Assembly: GCA_010672925.1 (NCBI GenBank) | Contig: JAAHFP010000014.1 | Location: forward strand, 62,001-126,000 | Direction of reading: 5' to 3' | DNA: 64,000 nt | Origin: Symploca sp. SIO1C2 | Lineage (GTDB): Bacteria; Cyanobacteriota; Cyanobacteriia; Cyanobacteriales; Coleofasciculaceae | In this document: piece after piece, positions 10,222-18,312 of the stretch | How the letters are laid out: every line of letters begins with the position of its first letter | Position numbering within the stretch: the first letter of the stretch is position 1 | Translations under genes and position numbers: made by a program | The notes under the pieces: model-generated | Told to the model about the DNA's origin: nothing | What the model saw: only the letters and a program-made list of their open reading frames with translations | Database searches by the model: none

Positions 10222-10875
10222 GGTTAGGTTGCCTTGAGACTGCAATTTCCAACATGAGCAATTTGATACCAAATCTGAGGAGAGCAACTCCCGTTTTGAG
10301 TCAACCCCAAAATCCTGTACTAGACGTTGCAGGCAACATCTTTACAATCTAGGGATAACGAGGCTCAAGGGAGCTGTAAATTAGGTAGGGTGTAGGGTGT
10401 AGGGAAAAAGAAGAGCAACGCTGTATTGGTAGGAACACTTAAATCAAATAATGGAAGCCCTTTCTAGCTAATTATCCATGCCTATTTTCACCACACCCTA
10501 TATCCAGTCTCCTTGGTATGTTTTGTTGTGATCCCGTAAGATAACGGGGTTATGTATGCCGGATTTGTTATGAGATAAGACTTCTATTATTAATCATCTC
10601 TAAAATTTGATTCGATAGTAAGATCGGAAAATGCGGAATTTTGCTCTTACACCAGATTTCTATCAAATTACGGAATTCTACGGAGTATGATACAAAGTCA
10701 CTATAGTATAATCAGCGCTTGCTACGCAGGCAACAAAGTTTACTTAGCTTAGATCTGGTACACCTGTCGAACATTGACCTGTAAAAGTAGGCAACAGCTA
10801 ATCTGGCAACAGTGATAAGATCGGATCCTTTCAGACTCACTGTTCACCCATTTGGAAATAAAGTTAAGAAATTTC
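10222..10875. other. Intergenic region, no gene seen
   Basis: Separates the Rcp1-like gene (stop at 10876) from the PAS sensor. It holds a partial copy of the GACGTTGCAGGCAACATCT palindrome near 10324-10350, a GTGTAGG tandem run near 10386-10403, and a dispersed element at 10578-10821. I see no convincing small ORF. Confidence 0.6.
10578..10821. repeat. Dispersed ~240-bp element, copy A
   Basis: Collinear similarity with 14042-14267. Shared blocks in order: TCTCTAAAATTT, GTAAGATCGGAAA, ATGCG/TTGCG followed by AATTT, ACACCAG/ATACCAG, CTGTCGAA-ATTGAC and GGCAACAGTGATAAGAT. The centre diverges. Both copies lie a few hundred bases upstream of a minus-strand sensor gene. Confidence 0.75.
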
Positions 10876-11361
10876 TTACTTTTGGAATAAGTCTATTGAG
10901 TTCGGCAAAATTACGGTTTCTAACCAATAAGCGAGGAGTCCCTTGACCGAGTCAGTGAATGATTTAGTATCAATGGGTTTGAGAACATAGCTATTGGCTC
11001 CATGCTGATAACAAAATTCTACATCCTGAGGATTAGAGGAGGTGGTAAACACGATAATGGGAATTTGTTTGAGAGAGGAATTTTGTTTTAATTGAGCAAT
11101 AACTTCCCGCCCATCGGTTCCTGGTAAGTTGAGATCCAGTAAAATCAAAGCTGGACGTGGAGCTTGTGTCTCATCGGTATACTCTCCTTGATGAAAGAGA
11201 AAGTCTAAGGCTTCATCACCATCCTCAACCCGATAAATTTGCGAGTGATACGACAACTTATTGAGTGATCTTATTAAAGTTTCAAAATCTAAATCACTAT
11301 CTTCAACTACAAGTAAAGGTTGAGGAACTTCAGTTAACAATAGATTCATGTAATCTGACAT
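10876..11361 (-). CDS. Rcp1-like response regulator, phytochrome partner
   Basis: A receiver of 161 residues with acidic residues in VVEDSD, a phospho-acceptor Asp in LILLDLNLPGTDG, FTTSS in place of the signalling Thr region, and LKPID. The C-terminal tail SVKGLLAYWLETVILP is the Rcp1 signature; in Synechocystis, Rcp1 receives phosphate from the phytochrome Cph1. The gene lies 136 bases downstream of a phytochrome kinase on the same strand, the classical cph1-rcp1 order. There is no output domain. A second in-frame ATG is four codons in. Assignment as the phytochrome's partner rests on synteny and family resemblance. Confidence 0.93.
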   Translation of the reverse strand: MSDYMNLLLTEVPQPLLVVEDSDLDFETLIRSLNKLSYHSQIYRVEDGDEALDFLFHQGEYTDETQAPRPALILLDLNLPGTDGREVIAQLKQNSSLKQIPIIVFTTSSNPQDVEFCYQHGANSYVLKPIDTKSFTDSVKGLLAYWLETVILPNSIDLFQK

Positions 11362-11497
11362 AAGTAATATTTTTACCTCTCTTTAACAGTTAATTTGAAC
11401 AATGACTAAAGCTCTCAACTTAGGGCAGTATCTGCTAATTTGAGATGATACTAAGTGTTATACTGTGCTTGAACTCTAACACCCTAGTAGCTTTTTT

Positions 11498-13747
11498 TTA
11501 CTTTAAGGTAAAATAAAATGTTGTACCTTCACCATAAATTGACTCTACCCAAATTTTTCCTCCATGACGTTCAACAATCTTTTTAACAATGGTTAAACCG
11601 GCTCCCGTTCCACCACCATATTTGCTTTGTCCATGAAGACGCTTAAAAATACGAAAAATAACATCAAGGTGTTTCTCTCGAATACCAATACCGTTATCTT
11701 TGACATAAAAGACAAAGTTTTTTTCCGCTTCATTGGTTTGAAGGTCTAACCAGCCAATTTCTACCCACTTTTGGGGACTATTATTGTATTTGATCGCATT
11801 TTGAATTAAATTGTCAAACACCTGGGCAACTAAAATTGGATCACATGCAATCAATGGTAATGGACGAGGAATACGAATTTCTATCTCTTCATCAGCTTGG
11901 TTAATGTTGACAACATTTTCAATATTTTTGATTAATTTTTCTGCATCAGTTGGTTGCAAAGCCAGTTCAGTTCGCCCCAAACGAGAGTAAGTCAAGAGAA
12001 CATTAATTAATTCTTCCATGCGCTTGCTTAAACGAACCAAGGTTTGCAGCTTATAAAGTCCTTCTTGATCCAGAATTTGAGCATAATCTTCTAGCAAAAA
12101 AGTGGAGTAGTTATGAATTCCCCGTAGAGGTTCTTTTAAATCATGGGATGCAACATAAGCAAAGGCATCTAATTCGATATTACTACGTTGTAATTCCAGA
12201 TTAAGTTGGGCAAGCTCATCTACTTTACGCAGAACAATGTCAATGATGGTATTTTTCAGTTCAATTGCTTCTTTAATTTCACAATTTTTCCAAGGTAGCG
12301 AAGTATATTTAACAGTTTCTTTCCACAAATTAAAAGATTGACGGGGCGATAATATTAAACTCCCATCTGCTTCAACTTTGACACCCTTGCTCGGATTTCC
12401 TGCCCAATTGACAGTTTGCAATACTTCGGGGCGAAACCAGAGAATATAATGCTCTCTAATTTTACTAATCTCCAGCGCCAATAAACCACTCCCTACTTGT
12501 GTAAAGTCGGCAGCGGCAGCATACTCTTTGATTAAACAATCTGTATAAAAAATATTCTGTTCATTGATTTTAGTCTTAAGCCACTGTATCAAAAGAGAGC
12601 TATCAGATTTTTGGGGAGTTGTACCAATTTGGGTTAGCTCTCCTTCAACAGATAAAATTGCTCCTTGAGCTCCTACTAAATTGAGTAAGTTTTTTGGAGT
12701 TCTCCCTAACCCCTCTACCCAGTCATCAGCTTGAGAGAGAATCTCAATGAGTTGGGGGTGAATCATTTTAATGCTTTGCTTATAATCTAGATCTTGGTTC
12801 TCTTCTTTAGAGTCAATTTCTAAAGATATCACTTGTCCCAAAAATTCACAAGCAGTACGGATTTCATAGGATAAATATTTCGGGGAGTAATGATGGCAAG
12901 CAATCAACCCCCACAACTTTTGATTTTGAATTAGGGAAATTGACATAGATGCCTGAACTCCCATATTCTTAAGGTATTCAATATGGATGGGAGAAACACT
13001 CCTTAAGACGGAATAACTCAAATCAAAAGGTTGATGGTCTTCTGGATTCGGGGGTAATTCAACAGGTTGATAATCAAGATCTGGAATTAAGCGCAGTAAG
13101 TTTAGTTGGTAAAGTCTTCGTGCAGGTTGAGGAATATCGGTTGCTGGATAATGTAAGCCCAAAAATGCAGTTAAATCATCTCGCTTAGTTTCCGCAATTA
13201 CATGACCTGATTTATCTGGAGCAAAGCGATAAACCATTACTCGATCAAATCCTGTTAGAGTTTTAATTTCTTCAACAATAATTTGAGAAAGATCCTGTAA
13301 ATTAAAGGCATTTTGCATTTTTGATAAAGTGCCTTTAGTCATTTGGTAAAACTGAAAAAATTTATTGTCTTGGTTGGAGGTTAATGGTTCCAACTCAAGA
13401 ATAATATAGCTATCTGGTGAACGGTGAACAATACCATTAAACAGATACTTTTGATTATCTCGTGTCAGCGTAATTTTCAGAGGATTAATCTGTTCAAAAT
13501 CTTTGGCTAGACAGTGGGTAATTAATTCACTTTGTTGTTGTCCTAGGAGGTTGACTAAAGGTTCACCAACTAAGTCATCAGGAGAAATCCCAATCAAGTC
13601 TTCCGTATTTTGACTCACTTGTACAATCTCAAGCTGAGGCTCCCTCAAGACGAACAAAACCCCATGAGGCTGAATAGAACCAGGAATATGAATTTGTTCT
13701 TTATCGCAATTAGTTAAGGTGACGTTGGCAGCAGTAACTATGTCCAT
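11498..13747 (-). CDS. Bacteriophytochrome-type histidine kinase (biliverdin type)
   Basis: A red/far-red light sensor kinase of 749 residues. Domains: PAS (about 15-120), GAF (about 145-315), PHY (about 325-505), dimerisation helix with His in YVASHDLKEPLRG, and an ATPase domain to the C-terminus. Chromophore features: C14 in TNCDKEQIHIPGSIQPHG sits where bacteriophytochromes bind biliverdin, the DIP motif is at 204-206, and H255 is in the GAF pocket. The GAF cysteine of Cph1-type phytochromes is replaced by I254, so phycocyanobilin attachment there is impossible. The PHY tongue carries PRQSFNLWKE. It therefore belongs with cyanobacterial CphB-like proteins rather than Cph1. Its Rcp1-like regulator follows directly downstream. 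Confidence 0.96.
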   Translation of the reverse strand: MDIVTAANVTLTNCDKEQIHIPGSIQPHGVLFVLREPQLEIVQVSQNTEDLIGISPDDLVGEPLVNLLGQQQSELITHCLAKDFEQINPLKITLTRDNQKYLFNGIVHRSPDSYIILELEPLTSNQDNKFFQFYQMTKGTLSKMQNAFNLQDLSQIIVEEIKTLTGFDRVMVYRFAPDKSGHVIAETKRDDLTAFLGLHYPATDIPQPARRLYQLNLLRLIPDLDYQPVELPPNPEDHQPFDLSYSVLRSVSPIHIEYLKNMGVQASMSISLIQNQKLWGLIACHHYSPKYLSYEIRTACEFLGQVISLEIDSKEENQDLDYKQSIKMIHPQLIEILSQADDWVEGLGRTPKNLLNLVGAQGAILSVEGELTQIGTTPQKSDSSLLIQWLKTKINEQNIFYTDCLIKEYAAAADFTQVGSGLLALEISKIREHYILWFRPEVLQTVNWAGNPSKGVKVEADGSLILSPRQSFNLWKETVKYTSLPWKNCEIKEAIELKNTIIDIVLRKVDELAQLNLELQRSNIELDAFAYVASHDLKEPLRGIHNYSTFLLEDYAQILDQEGLYKLQTLVRLSKRMEELINVLLTYSRLGRTELALQPTDAEKLIKNIENVVNINQADEEIEIRIPRPLPLIACDPILVAQVFDNLIQNAIKYNNSPQKWVEIGWLDLQTNEAEKNFVFYVKDNGIGIREKHLDVIFRIFKRLHGQSKYGGGTGAGLTIVKKIVERHGGKIWVESIYGEGTTFYFTLK

Positions 13748-13944
13748 GTTTAAGGGTTTAAGGATTAATTATTGAAATGATAAGTTACTTACTTTTAAGA
13801 GCATTTTTTTTAGGGGGAGTGTAACTCTTGACCCATAATCTATGATTCTCTCCACACCCTCTTCACCGAAAGCCTTTCGGCTTATCTTCGTGCCATTCGA
13901 TTGAGGGGGCAAATGAATATCTTTTGTCTTAACCGGATTTAGTA

Positions 13945-14039
13945 TATAGCAGTCGCCAGGGTGGTTAAGACATTCTCAGGTAAGGCAAGTTAATAAAGGG
14001 CTTAAGCTCCTTGTCCTAATTGCCTTAGCGGTTGCTATA
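13945..14039. repeat. 95-bp MITE-like repeat with TATAGC ends
   Basis: The ends are inverted repeats (TATAGCAGTCGCCAGGGTGG left; the right end read in reverse is TATAGCAACCGCTAAGGC). The inner part GGTTAAGACATTCTCAGGTA and the GGGCTTAAG...CTTGTCCTAAT segment are shared with a second copy at 44039-44130. A right-half fragment lies at 14575-14622. Confidence 0.82.
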
Positions 14040-14041
14040 AA

Positions 14042-14267
14042 AGGATTCTACTTTTAATAGTCTCTAAAATTTCGCAAAATTGTAAGATCGGAAATTGCGT
14101 AATTTAGCTTCTATACCAGGTTACAATCAAATATAAAAGTACGTAATACCAGAGGAGTAGAGCAAAAGACAGATAGCCCCAAAGATCTAAGGTCTCAAGC
14201 TCAGATATTACACGCCTGTCGAAAATTGACTTGGGTCGGGAGGCAACAGGCAACAGTGATAAGATTT
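14042..14267. repeat. Dispersed ~230-bp element, copy B
   Basis: The second copy of the element at 10578-10821, with the same order of conserved blocks ending in GGCAACAGTGATAAGAT. It directly abuts the MITE-like repeat on its left and lies 295 bases upstream of the phytochrome start. Confidence 0.75.
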
Positions 14268-14455
14268 GACTGTTTCAGTATTGCTATATATCAAACCGTG
14301 AAACCCTTTAGTGACGTGGCACAGCTAAAAATGTGTAATAAATTTTAGATTTTAGATTTTAGATTTTTGGTAGTGTGCACGTTACGCGATCGCACTACGT
14401 CTATTCTCTCATTTAAAGTGTGTCACGGTACTACTAGCGCGACACACCTAAAAAT

Positions 14456-14531
14456 GTAGGTTGGGTGGAACGAAGTGAAACCCAACACTCGCCTTACTGA
14501 TGTTGGGTCTCGTTACCTCGACCCAACCTAC
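14456..14531. repeat. Hairpin repeat, GTAGGTTGGGT family
   Basis: Begins GTAGGTTGGGT and ends with its reverse complement ACCCAACCTAC, enclosing a further CCCAACA/TGTTGGG stem. Related copies are at 14691-14737 (partial) and 36285-36359. No coding capacity. Confidence 0.85.
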
Positions 14532-14574
14532 GTCTGATATAGCAAAAGGCAGAAGGAAAAAGATTGATAGATAA

Positions 14575-14622
14575 AGTTTTCAGGCACTTGCTGTTGTCCC
14601 AACAGCCTTGGCAGTTGCTATA
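14575..14622. repeat. Partial copy of the TATAGC MITE-like repeat
   Basis: Carries the right end GCCTTGGCAGTTGCTATA with an inner inverted pair TGTTGTCCCAACA. The left end is missing. Confidence 0.55.
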
Positions 14623-14690
14623 AATTCCGGTTAAAGACTCCCGTTTTCATCAAACCGCGAAACCTCGTAGTGGTGCGACACAGCTAAAAT

Positions 14691-14737
14691 GTTGGGATGG
14701 GAACTGTGTTGGGTCTCGTTGCCTCGACCCAACCTAC
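14691..14737. repeat. Partial hairpin repeat, GTAGGTTGGGT family
   Basis: Shares TGTTGGGTCTCGTTGCCTCG and ACCCAACCTAC with the copy at 14456-14531, but lacks the left arm. Confidence 0.75.
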
Positions 14738-14791
14738 ATTTTTAGGTGTGCTACGGCACTACGATAGGTACATTTTTTTCGATAAAATCAA

Positions 14792-16768
14792 CTAAGGAGA
14801 CACATTCCCAGCCCACTTCAACCATTGGTATAAGGAAGTGACAAAGTTTAACTTGCGCAATCTCGGTGCTTTGGATTTGGCAATAGCATCTACGGTACGT
14901 AAAGCTACGTATTGTAAACCGAGGAAACTATCAACGGCTGCATAAGGTCCACCTAGGGTAATTATGCCAGAAGCATACATTTGACCCCGGGAACTACGCA
15001 TTTCCACCATTTCAAAGTCATTACTAACACTCAGACGCCCTAAGTCATTGAGGGGTAGGTTGTAATGGGTTACCAGGTCATCCAAAAGGGGACTAGCGCT
15101 AACATCAGCTTCAAGTCCGGTAGCATCAATGATAAAGTCCGCTTCTAGACGCAGTTGTCCCTTAAATTTTTTCTCCTGGATATAAGTAACCAGCTTGTTG
15201 GCTTCTCGCTCAACCTTTTCTACTTCCCCAAACTCTATATTGTACCATCCAGAACGGATGCCTTGATCAACAATGCGTTTCCAATCTGTGCGATCAGCGG
15301 TAGTAGTACCTCCCCAATCCGCAAGTAAACGCTGTCGCTCTTGGCTATCAGCCTTTTCCATTATCTCCCGGAGTTCCCCTCCCCAACAGCCTTTAGGCCA
15401 ATTGAACGGTTGAAACTCGTAGTGGTGTTCTACAGAGCGCTGAGCTTGGCGAAATTTGTTACCTTGAGGTTTAAGCGATCGCATCAAGTGTACTACCTGA
15501 ATTTCTGAATTACGCTTTCGTGCTTCATAAAGCCGTTGCAAAATCCGTGATGCGACAATACCTCGACCACGAATCAAGACTATACCACCATGCTCCTCTA
15601 AATATTTGTAGACATGATCGTGGGGTTCATAAGCATTCACTACCGACTGAAAATCATGAGCTTTCAGTCGATAATCTTGCAAATCTGGGAGAAATCTAAT
15701 TGCTGGGTAACCAGTTGCCAGTTGAACATAACGAGCAATAACAAAACCATGTTTACGCTGTTCCGTTTGAGTGGCGGAATAAGCTACACAATATCGTCCA
15801 TCAGCAGTTTTGCGAATTGCCCTGACATTACCATAGCGAAATATTTGCTCCCAGCCAATCCGCTTGGCTTCCCGGTCAATGGAATCAAATACATTACCAG
15901 ACCGAGGGGTATAAGTCTGAATAAAAGTTGGTTCAGCAAATACTTGCCACAGATACCGCAAAGATGTTGAAACACGACCCCGAAAAAGATCACGCCAAGC
16001 TTCTCTTAGGGCATAACTTGGCCAACCCCAGATATTATCAGGACAGGAATCGGAATTAGAGCGCAGCCTTTCGTGAGGGGGAATCTGAGAACTCTGGCAA
16101 AGTTGCTGGTAACGGGCATAGGGTTGGGGAGCAATACCTAAAGCAGTAATCTGAGAGCTTTTCACGCCGGAAATTCTCAAGAAATCCGTCCAAACAAAAC
16201 TGCCTAATCCTCCTCCAACCGCTAAATAGTCCACCTCTTCCACTTCCACACCAGTAGCATAGACATCTTGCACTGCCACCTGTTCTTCATCAAATATCCG
16301 TGGAGGAAATGCCTGTTGATTGACCTCATTATTTCTGGGGGGCTGTGGTGCTGGTTGGTTAGGATCTGGTAGCTGGGTTTGGGGACTAAAGAAAATTTGC
16401 GAACTTCTAGGAGGACGCAATTGGGTTCTAGCAACAAAGCTGACAGTAATGGCATAAGGACCAATTTGTAAAGTATCACCATTGGTCAGGGCACTTCTAG
16501 GGCGACGGACGCCGTTGACAAAAGTCCCGTTACGACTATCTTGGTCAATTACCATCAACCCGCTGATGTCCTGGACAATTAGAGCATGGTAGCGAGATAC
16601 TTCCAGGCTATTGAGAACAATTCGGGAAACAGGAGAGCCTTGCAGTTGGGTCTCCATAGAATTGAAATCCCTTCCCAGAGCAATAGGAACCTCTAGCAAT
16701 GGCTCCCGCATATCTCCTGTAGCTGGTTCTTCCCAAGTCAGCTGAATTCGCATCGGCGCAGAATTCAT
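14792..16768 (-). CDS. FHA-domain flavoprotein (FHA + NAD(P)/FAD-binding oxidoreductase)
   Basis: A protein of 658 residues joining two activities. Residues about 25-112 form an FHA phosphothreonine-binding domain (LGRD at 31-34, SRYH at 58-61, SRNGTFVNG at 78-86). A proline/glutamine-rich linker follows. From about residue 178 there is a dinucleotide-binding fold (DYLAVGGGLGSF, G-x-G-x-x-G at 185-190), a second nucleotide-binding-like strand (GGIVLIRGRGIVASRIL), and a late FIIDATGLE motif, as in flavin-dependent monooxygenase or thioredoxin-reductase-like proteins. The substrate cannot be read from sequence. It starts 5 bases after the FHA/zinc-ribbon gene upstream, so the two form an operon and may be recruited to the same phosphothreonine target, for example of Ser/Thr kinases. 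RBS-like GAGGGG precedes the ATG. Confidence 0.88.
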   Translation of the reverse strand: MNSAPMRIQLTWEEPATGDMREPLLEVPIALGRDFNSMETQLQGSPVSRIVLNSLEVSRYHALIVQDISGLMVIDQDSRNGTFVNGVRRPRSALTNGDTLQIGPYAITVSFVARTQLRPPRSSQIFFSPQTQLPDPNQPAPQPPRNNEVNQQAFPPRIFDEEQVAVQDVYATGVEVEEVDYLAVGGGLGSFVWTDFLRISGVKSSQITALGIAPQPYARYQQLCQSSQIPPHERLRSNSDSCPDNIWGWPSYALREAWRDLFRGRVSTSLRYLWQVFAEPTFIQTYTPRSGNVFDSIDREAKRIGWEQIFRYGNVRAIRKTADGRYCVAYSATQTEQRKHGFVIARYVQLATGYPAIRFLPDLQDYRLKAHDFQSVVNAYEPHDHVYKYLEEHGGIVLIRGRGIVASRILQRLYEARKRNSEIQVVHLMRSLKPQGNKFRQAQRSVEHHYEFQPFNWPKGCWGGELREIMEKADSQERQRLLADWGGTTTADRTDWKRIVDQGIRSGWYNIEFGEVEKVEREANKLVTYIQEKKFKGQLRLEADFIIDATGLEADVSASPLLDDLVTHYNLPLNDLGRLSVSNDFEMVEMRSSRGQMYASGIITLGGPYAAVDSFLGLQYVALRTVDAIAKSKAPRLRKLNFVTSLYQWLKWAGNVSP

Positions 16769-16773
16769 AAAAT

Positions 16774-17274
16774 TTACCCCTCACCACTGTTAGGTGGAAT
16801 GACAACACTTATGGCAGATGTCAGGGAAGTACCACACCATTGGCATCCCAAGGCAATCCGATCATAAGAAGAAGTTCGACCACAATTGGGACACTGTAAA
16901 CCATAGGATACCTGTTTGGGAAGGTATGGTTTCTCTTGTTCACCAAGCTCAACCTCACTCACTTGGAGCTTGACTTCCCCTAAATAAATAGTGCTTCCTT
17001 GATGTAAAAGGGGTTCTTCATAAGTAATTGCTCGTCCATCCACTAGGGGAGGATTACTCTCACGGAGGTTACGCAGCACAAAGGCATGTTTAGCAGAGTC
17101 AAAAAAGATTTCAACGTGCAACCCGGATACAGTTAAGTCACTAAACACCAGATCACATTGAGCTGGGTCTCGACCAAGGCGCACTGTCCCCGGATGCTTG
17201 CTATATTGTTGATGAAAAATTTTCTTAGAGATATTCTGTTGTTTTTCTTGCCAATTTAAAGTTAGTTCAGGCAT
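16774..17274 (-). CDS. FHA-domain protein with C-terminal zinc ribbon
   Basis: A protein of 166 residues. The FHA fold covers about residues 25-110, with VRLGRDPAQCDLVF, VSGLHVEI (the usual S-x-x-H) and NPPLVDG. Residues about 128-152 form a zinc ribbon, with CPNCG and CQWCG separated by 15 residues. No catalytic domain is seen. FHA domains bind phosphothreonine, so this is probably an adaptor read by the Ser/Thr kinase network. The gene is first in a two-gene operon, with 5 bases between its stop and the start of the FHA flavoprotein. Confidence 0.9.
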   Translation of the reverse strand: MPELTLNWQEKQQNISKKIFHQQYSKHPGTVRLGRDPAQCDLVFSDLTVSGLHVEIFFDSAKHAFVLRNLRESNPPLVDGRAITYEEPLLHQGSTIYLGEVKLQVSEVELGEQEKPYLPKQVSYGLQCPNCGRTSSYDRIALGCQWCGTSLTSAISVVIPPNSGEG

Positions 17275-17375
17275 TTTTTCGACCTAATTCTACGATGAGC
17301 CTTAATTTTTCCCTCAACATACTTCACTAGCTAACAACTCGATTCCTGACAAAAGTTAAAAATCATTGGACAAAT

Positions 17376-17403
17376 GTAGAGACGTTGCAGGCAACATCTC
17401 TAC
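17376..17403. repeat. Palindromic repeat overlapping the endonuclease V stop codon
   Basis: GTAGAGACGTTGC-AG-GCAACATCTCTAC, an almost perfect 28-bp palindrome that contains the stop codon of 17400-18098. A perfect relative is at 28842-28871 and a degraded one near 10324. As RNA it would form a hairpin at the end of the message. Confidence 0.85.
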
Positions 17404-18098
17404 AACACGCCAGATGCTAACTGGTCTGCCAAGCGAGTTGTCTGGGGTAATCGATATTCCGTAGTACAACGCAGGACATAGTCAATGGCAGTAGGTAAAC
17501 TGATGAGATGACCAGGAGAAACATAGATAGGCTTGACATTGGTACGCGATCGCACCACTGCTCCAATAACTTCCCCTTGATCCCTTAAGGGTTGCCAGCT
17601 GCCTTTTTTTAAGGCTAACTCATCATGCTCACCAATAAACAAGGACTTAGCAACGCCAATAGTGGGAATCTTGGTGAGCAATCCCAAATGACAAGCAAAA
17701 CCAAATCTACGGGGATGAGCGATCCCCTGACCATCACATAGTATCAAATCTGGTACTGTCTTCAGCTTTCCCAAGGCTTCCAGAATAACTGGTACTTCCC
17801 GAAAGGAGAGTAAACCGGGAATGTAAGGAAAAGTAGTAGAACATAGAGCAATCGCTTGCTCCTGTAGTTGTAAGTCAGGGAAACTTAACACTACCGCTGC
17901 TGCTCTAGAAACAGCACCATCCTCCTCAAAACCAACATCAACACCAGCAACATACCGTACCGTTCCCAATTGATCTATGGTAATTACCTCTGATTGCAGT
18001 TTTTCCTGAATCGCGATCGCTTCTTCTTCTGTTATTTGTTGTTGGTTGTTGGTTGTTGGTTGTTTGTCATTTGTTGTTGGTTGTTTGTTGTTGGTCAT
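17400..18098 (-). CDS. nfi: Endonuclease V (deoxyinosine 3' endonuclease)
   Basis: Nicks DNA on the 3' side of deoxyinosine during repair of deaminated adenine. Seen: AGVDVGF with catalytic D54, SFREVPVILEAL, CDGQGIAHPRRFG with the second catalytic Asp and the DNA-contacting loop, and HLGLLTKIPTIGVAKS. All are hallmarks of the Nfi family, and the length of 232 fits. The first 20 or so residues (MTNNKQPTTN, DKQPTTNN) are a translated intergenic tandem repeat. No other ATG occurs before the conserved core, so the start codon itself appears to lie in repeat DNA. The stop codon lies inside a palindromic repeat. The neighbour upstream is fabI, separated by 214 bases of repeats. Confidence 0.93.
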   Translation of the reverse strand: MTNNKQPTTNDKQPTTNNQQQITEEEAIAIQEKLQSEVITIDQLGTVRYVAGVDVGFEEDGAVSRAAAVVLSFPDLQLQEQAIALCSTTFPYIPGLLSFREVPVILEALGKLKTVPDLILCDGQGIAHPRRFGFACHLGLLTKIPTIGVAKSLFIGEHDELALKKGSWQPLRDQGEVIGAVVRSRTNVKPIYVSPGHLISLPTAIDYVLRCTTEYRLPQTTRLADQLASGVL

Positions 18099-18130
18099 TA
18101 GTCATTGGTCATTTGTTGTTGGTTGTTTGG
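18032..18130. repeat. TTGTTGTTGG/TTTGTCA repeat spanning the endonuclease V start
   Basis: Degenerate 7-10 base units (TTGTTGG, TTTGTTG, GTCATTG). They read in reverse as CAACAAC and CAATGAC and provide the ATG and first codons of the endonuclease V gene. The same family is at 41.8, 48.45, 51.5 and 55.17 kb. Confidence 0.8.
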
Positions 18131-18139
18131 GAATTGTCA

Positions 18140-18248
18140 ATATCTCCCTTGTCTTCCTTGTCTTCCTTGTCTTCCTTGTCTCCCTTGTCTTCCTTGTCTC
18201 CCTTGTCTCCCTTGTCTTCCTTGTCTCCCTTGTCTCCCTTGTCTTCCC
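18140..18248. repeat. CTTGTCTTC/CTTGTCTCC nonamer tandem repeat
   Basis: About twelve 9-base units, CTTGTC(T/C)(T/C)C, followed by CAGCTCCC units to about 18300. A related GCTGAGGGA array lies at 29.78 kb. Period-9 arrays read open in several frames and give spurious ORFs. Confidence 0.9.
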
Positions 18249-18312
18249 CAGCTCCCTCAGCTCCCCAGCTCCCCAGCTCCCCCATCTCCCCATCTCCCAA
18301 ACTCCCACACTC

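Larger units (their letters stand above)
13748..14791. other. 1-kb repeat-rich intergenic region, no gene seen
   Basis: Upstream of the phytochrome gene and downstream of the FHA-flavoprotein gene. It is almost entirely built of dispersed elements: a 95-bp MITE-like unit, the 230-bp element shared with 10.6 kb, an ATTTTAG heptamer run at 14342-14368, and two hairpin repeats of the GTAGGTTGGGT family. I see no supported ORF. Confidence 0.7.

Noticed and set aside
8863-13747. Light- or ethylene-controlled operon from phytochrome through the PAS sensor
   Set aside because: More than 500 bases with a dispersed element separate the Rcp1-like gene from the PAS sensor, so a single transcript is not supported.
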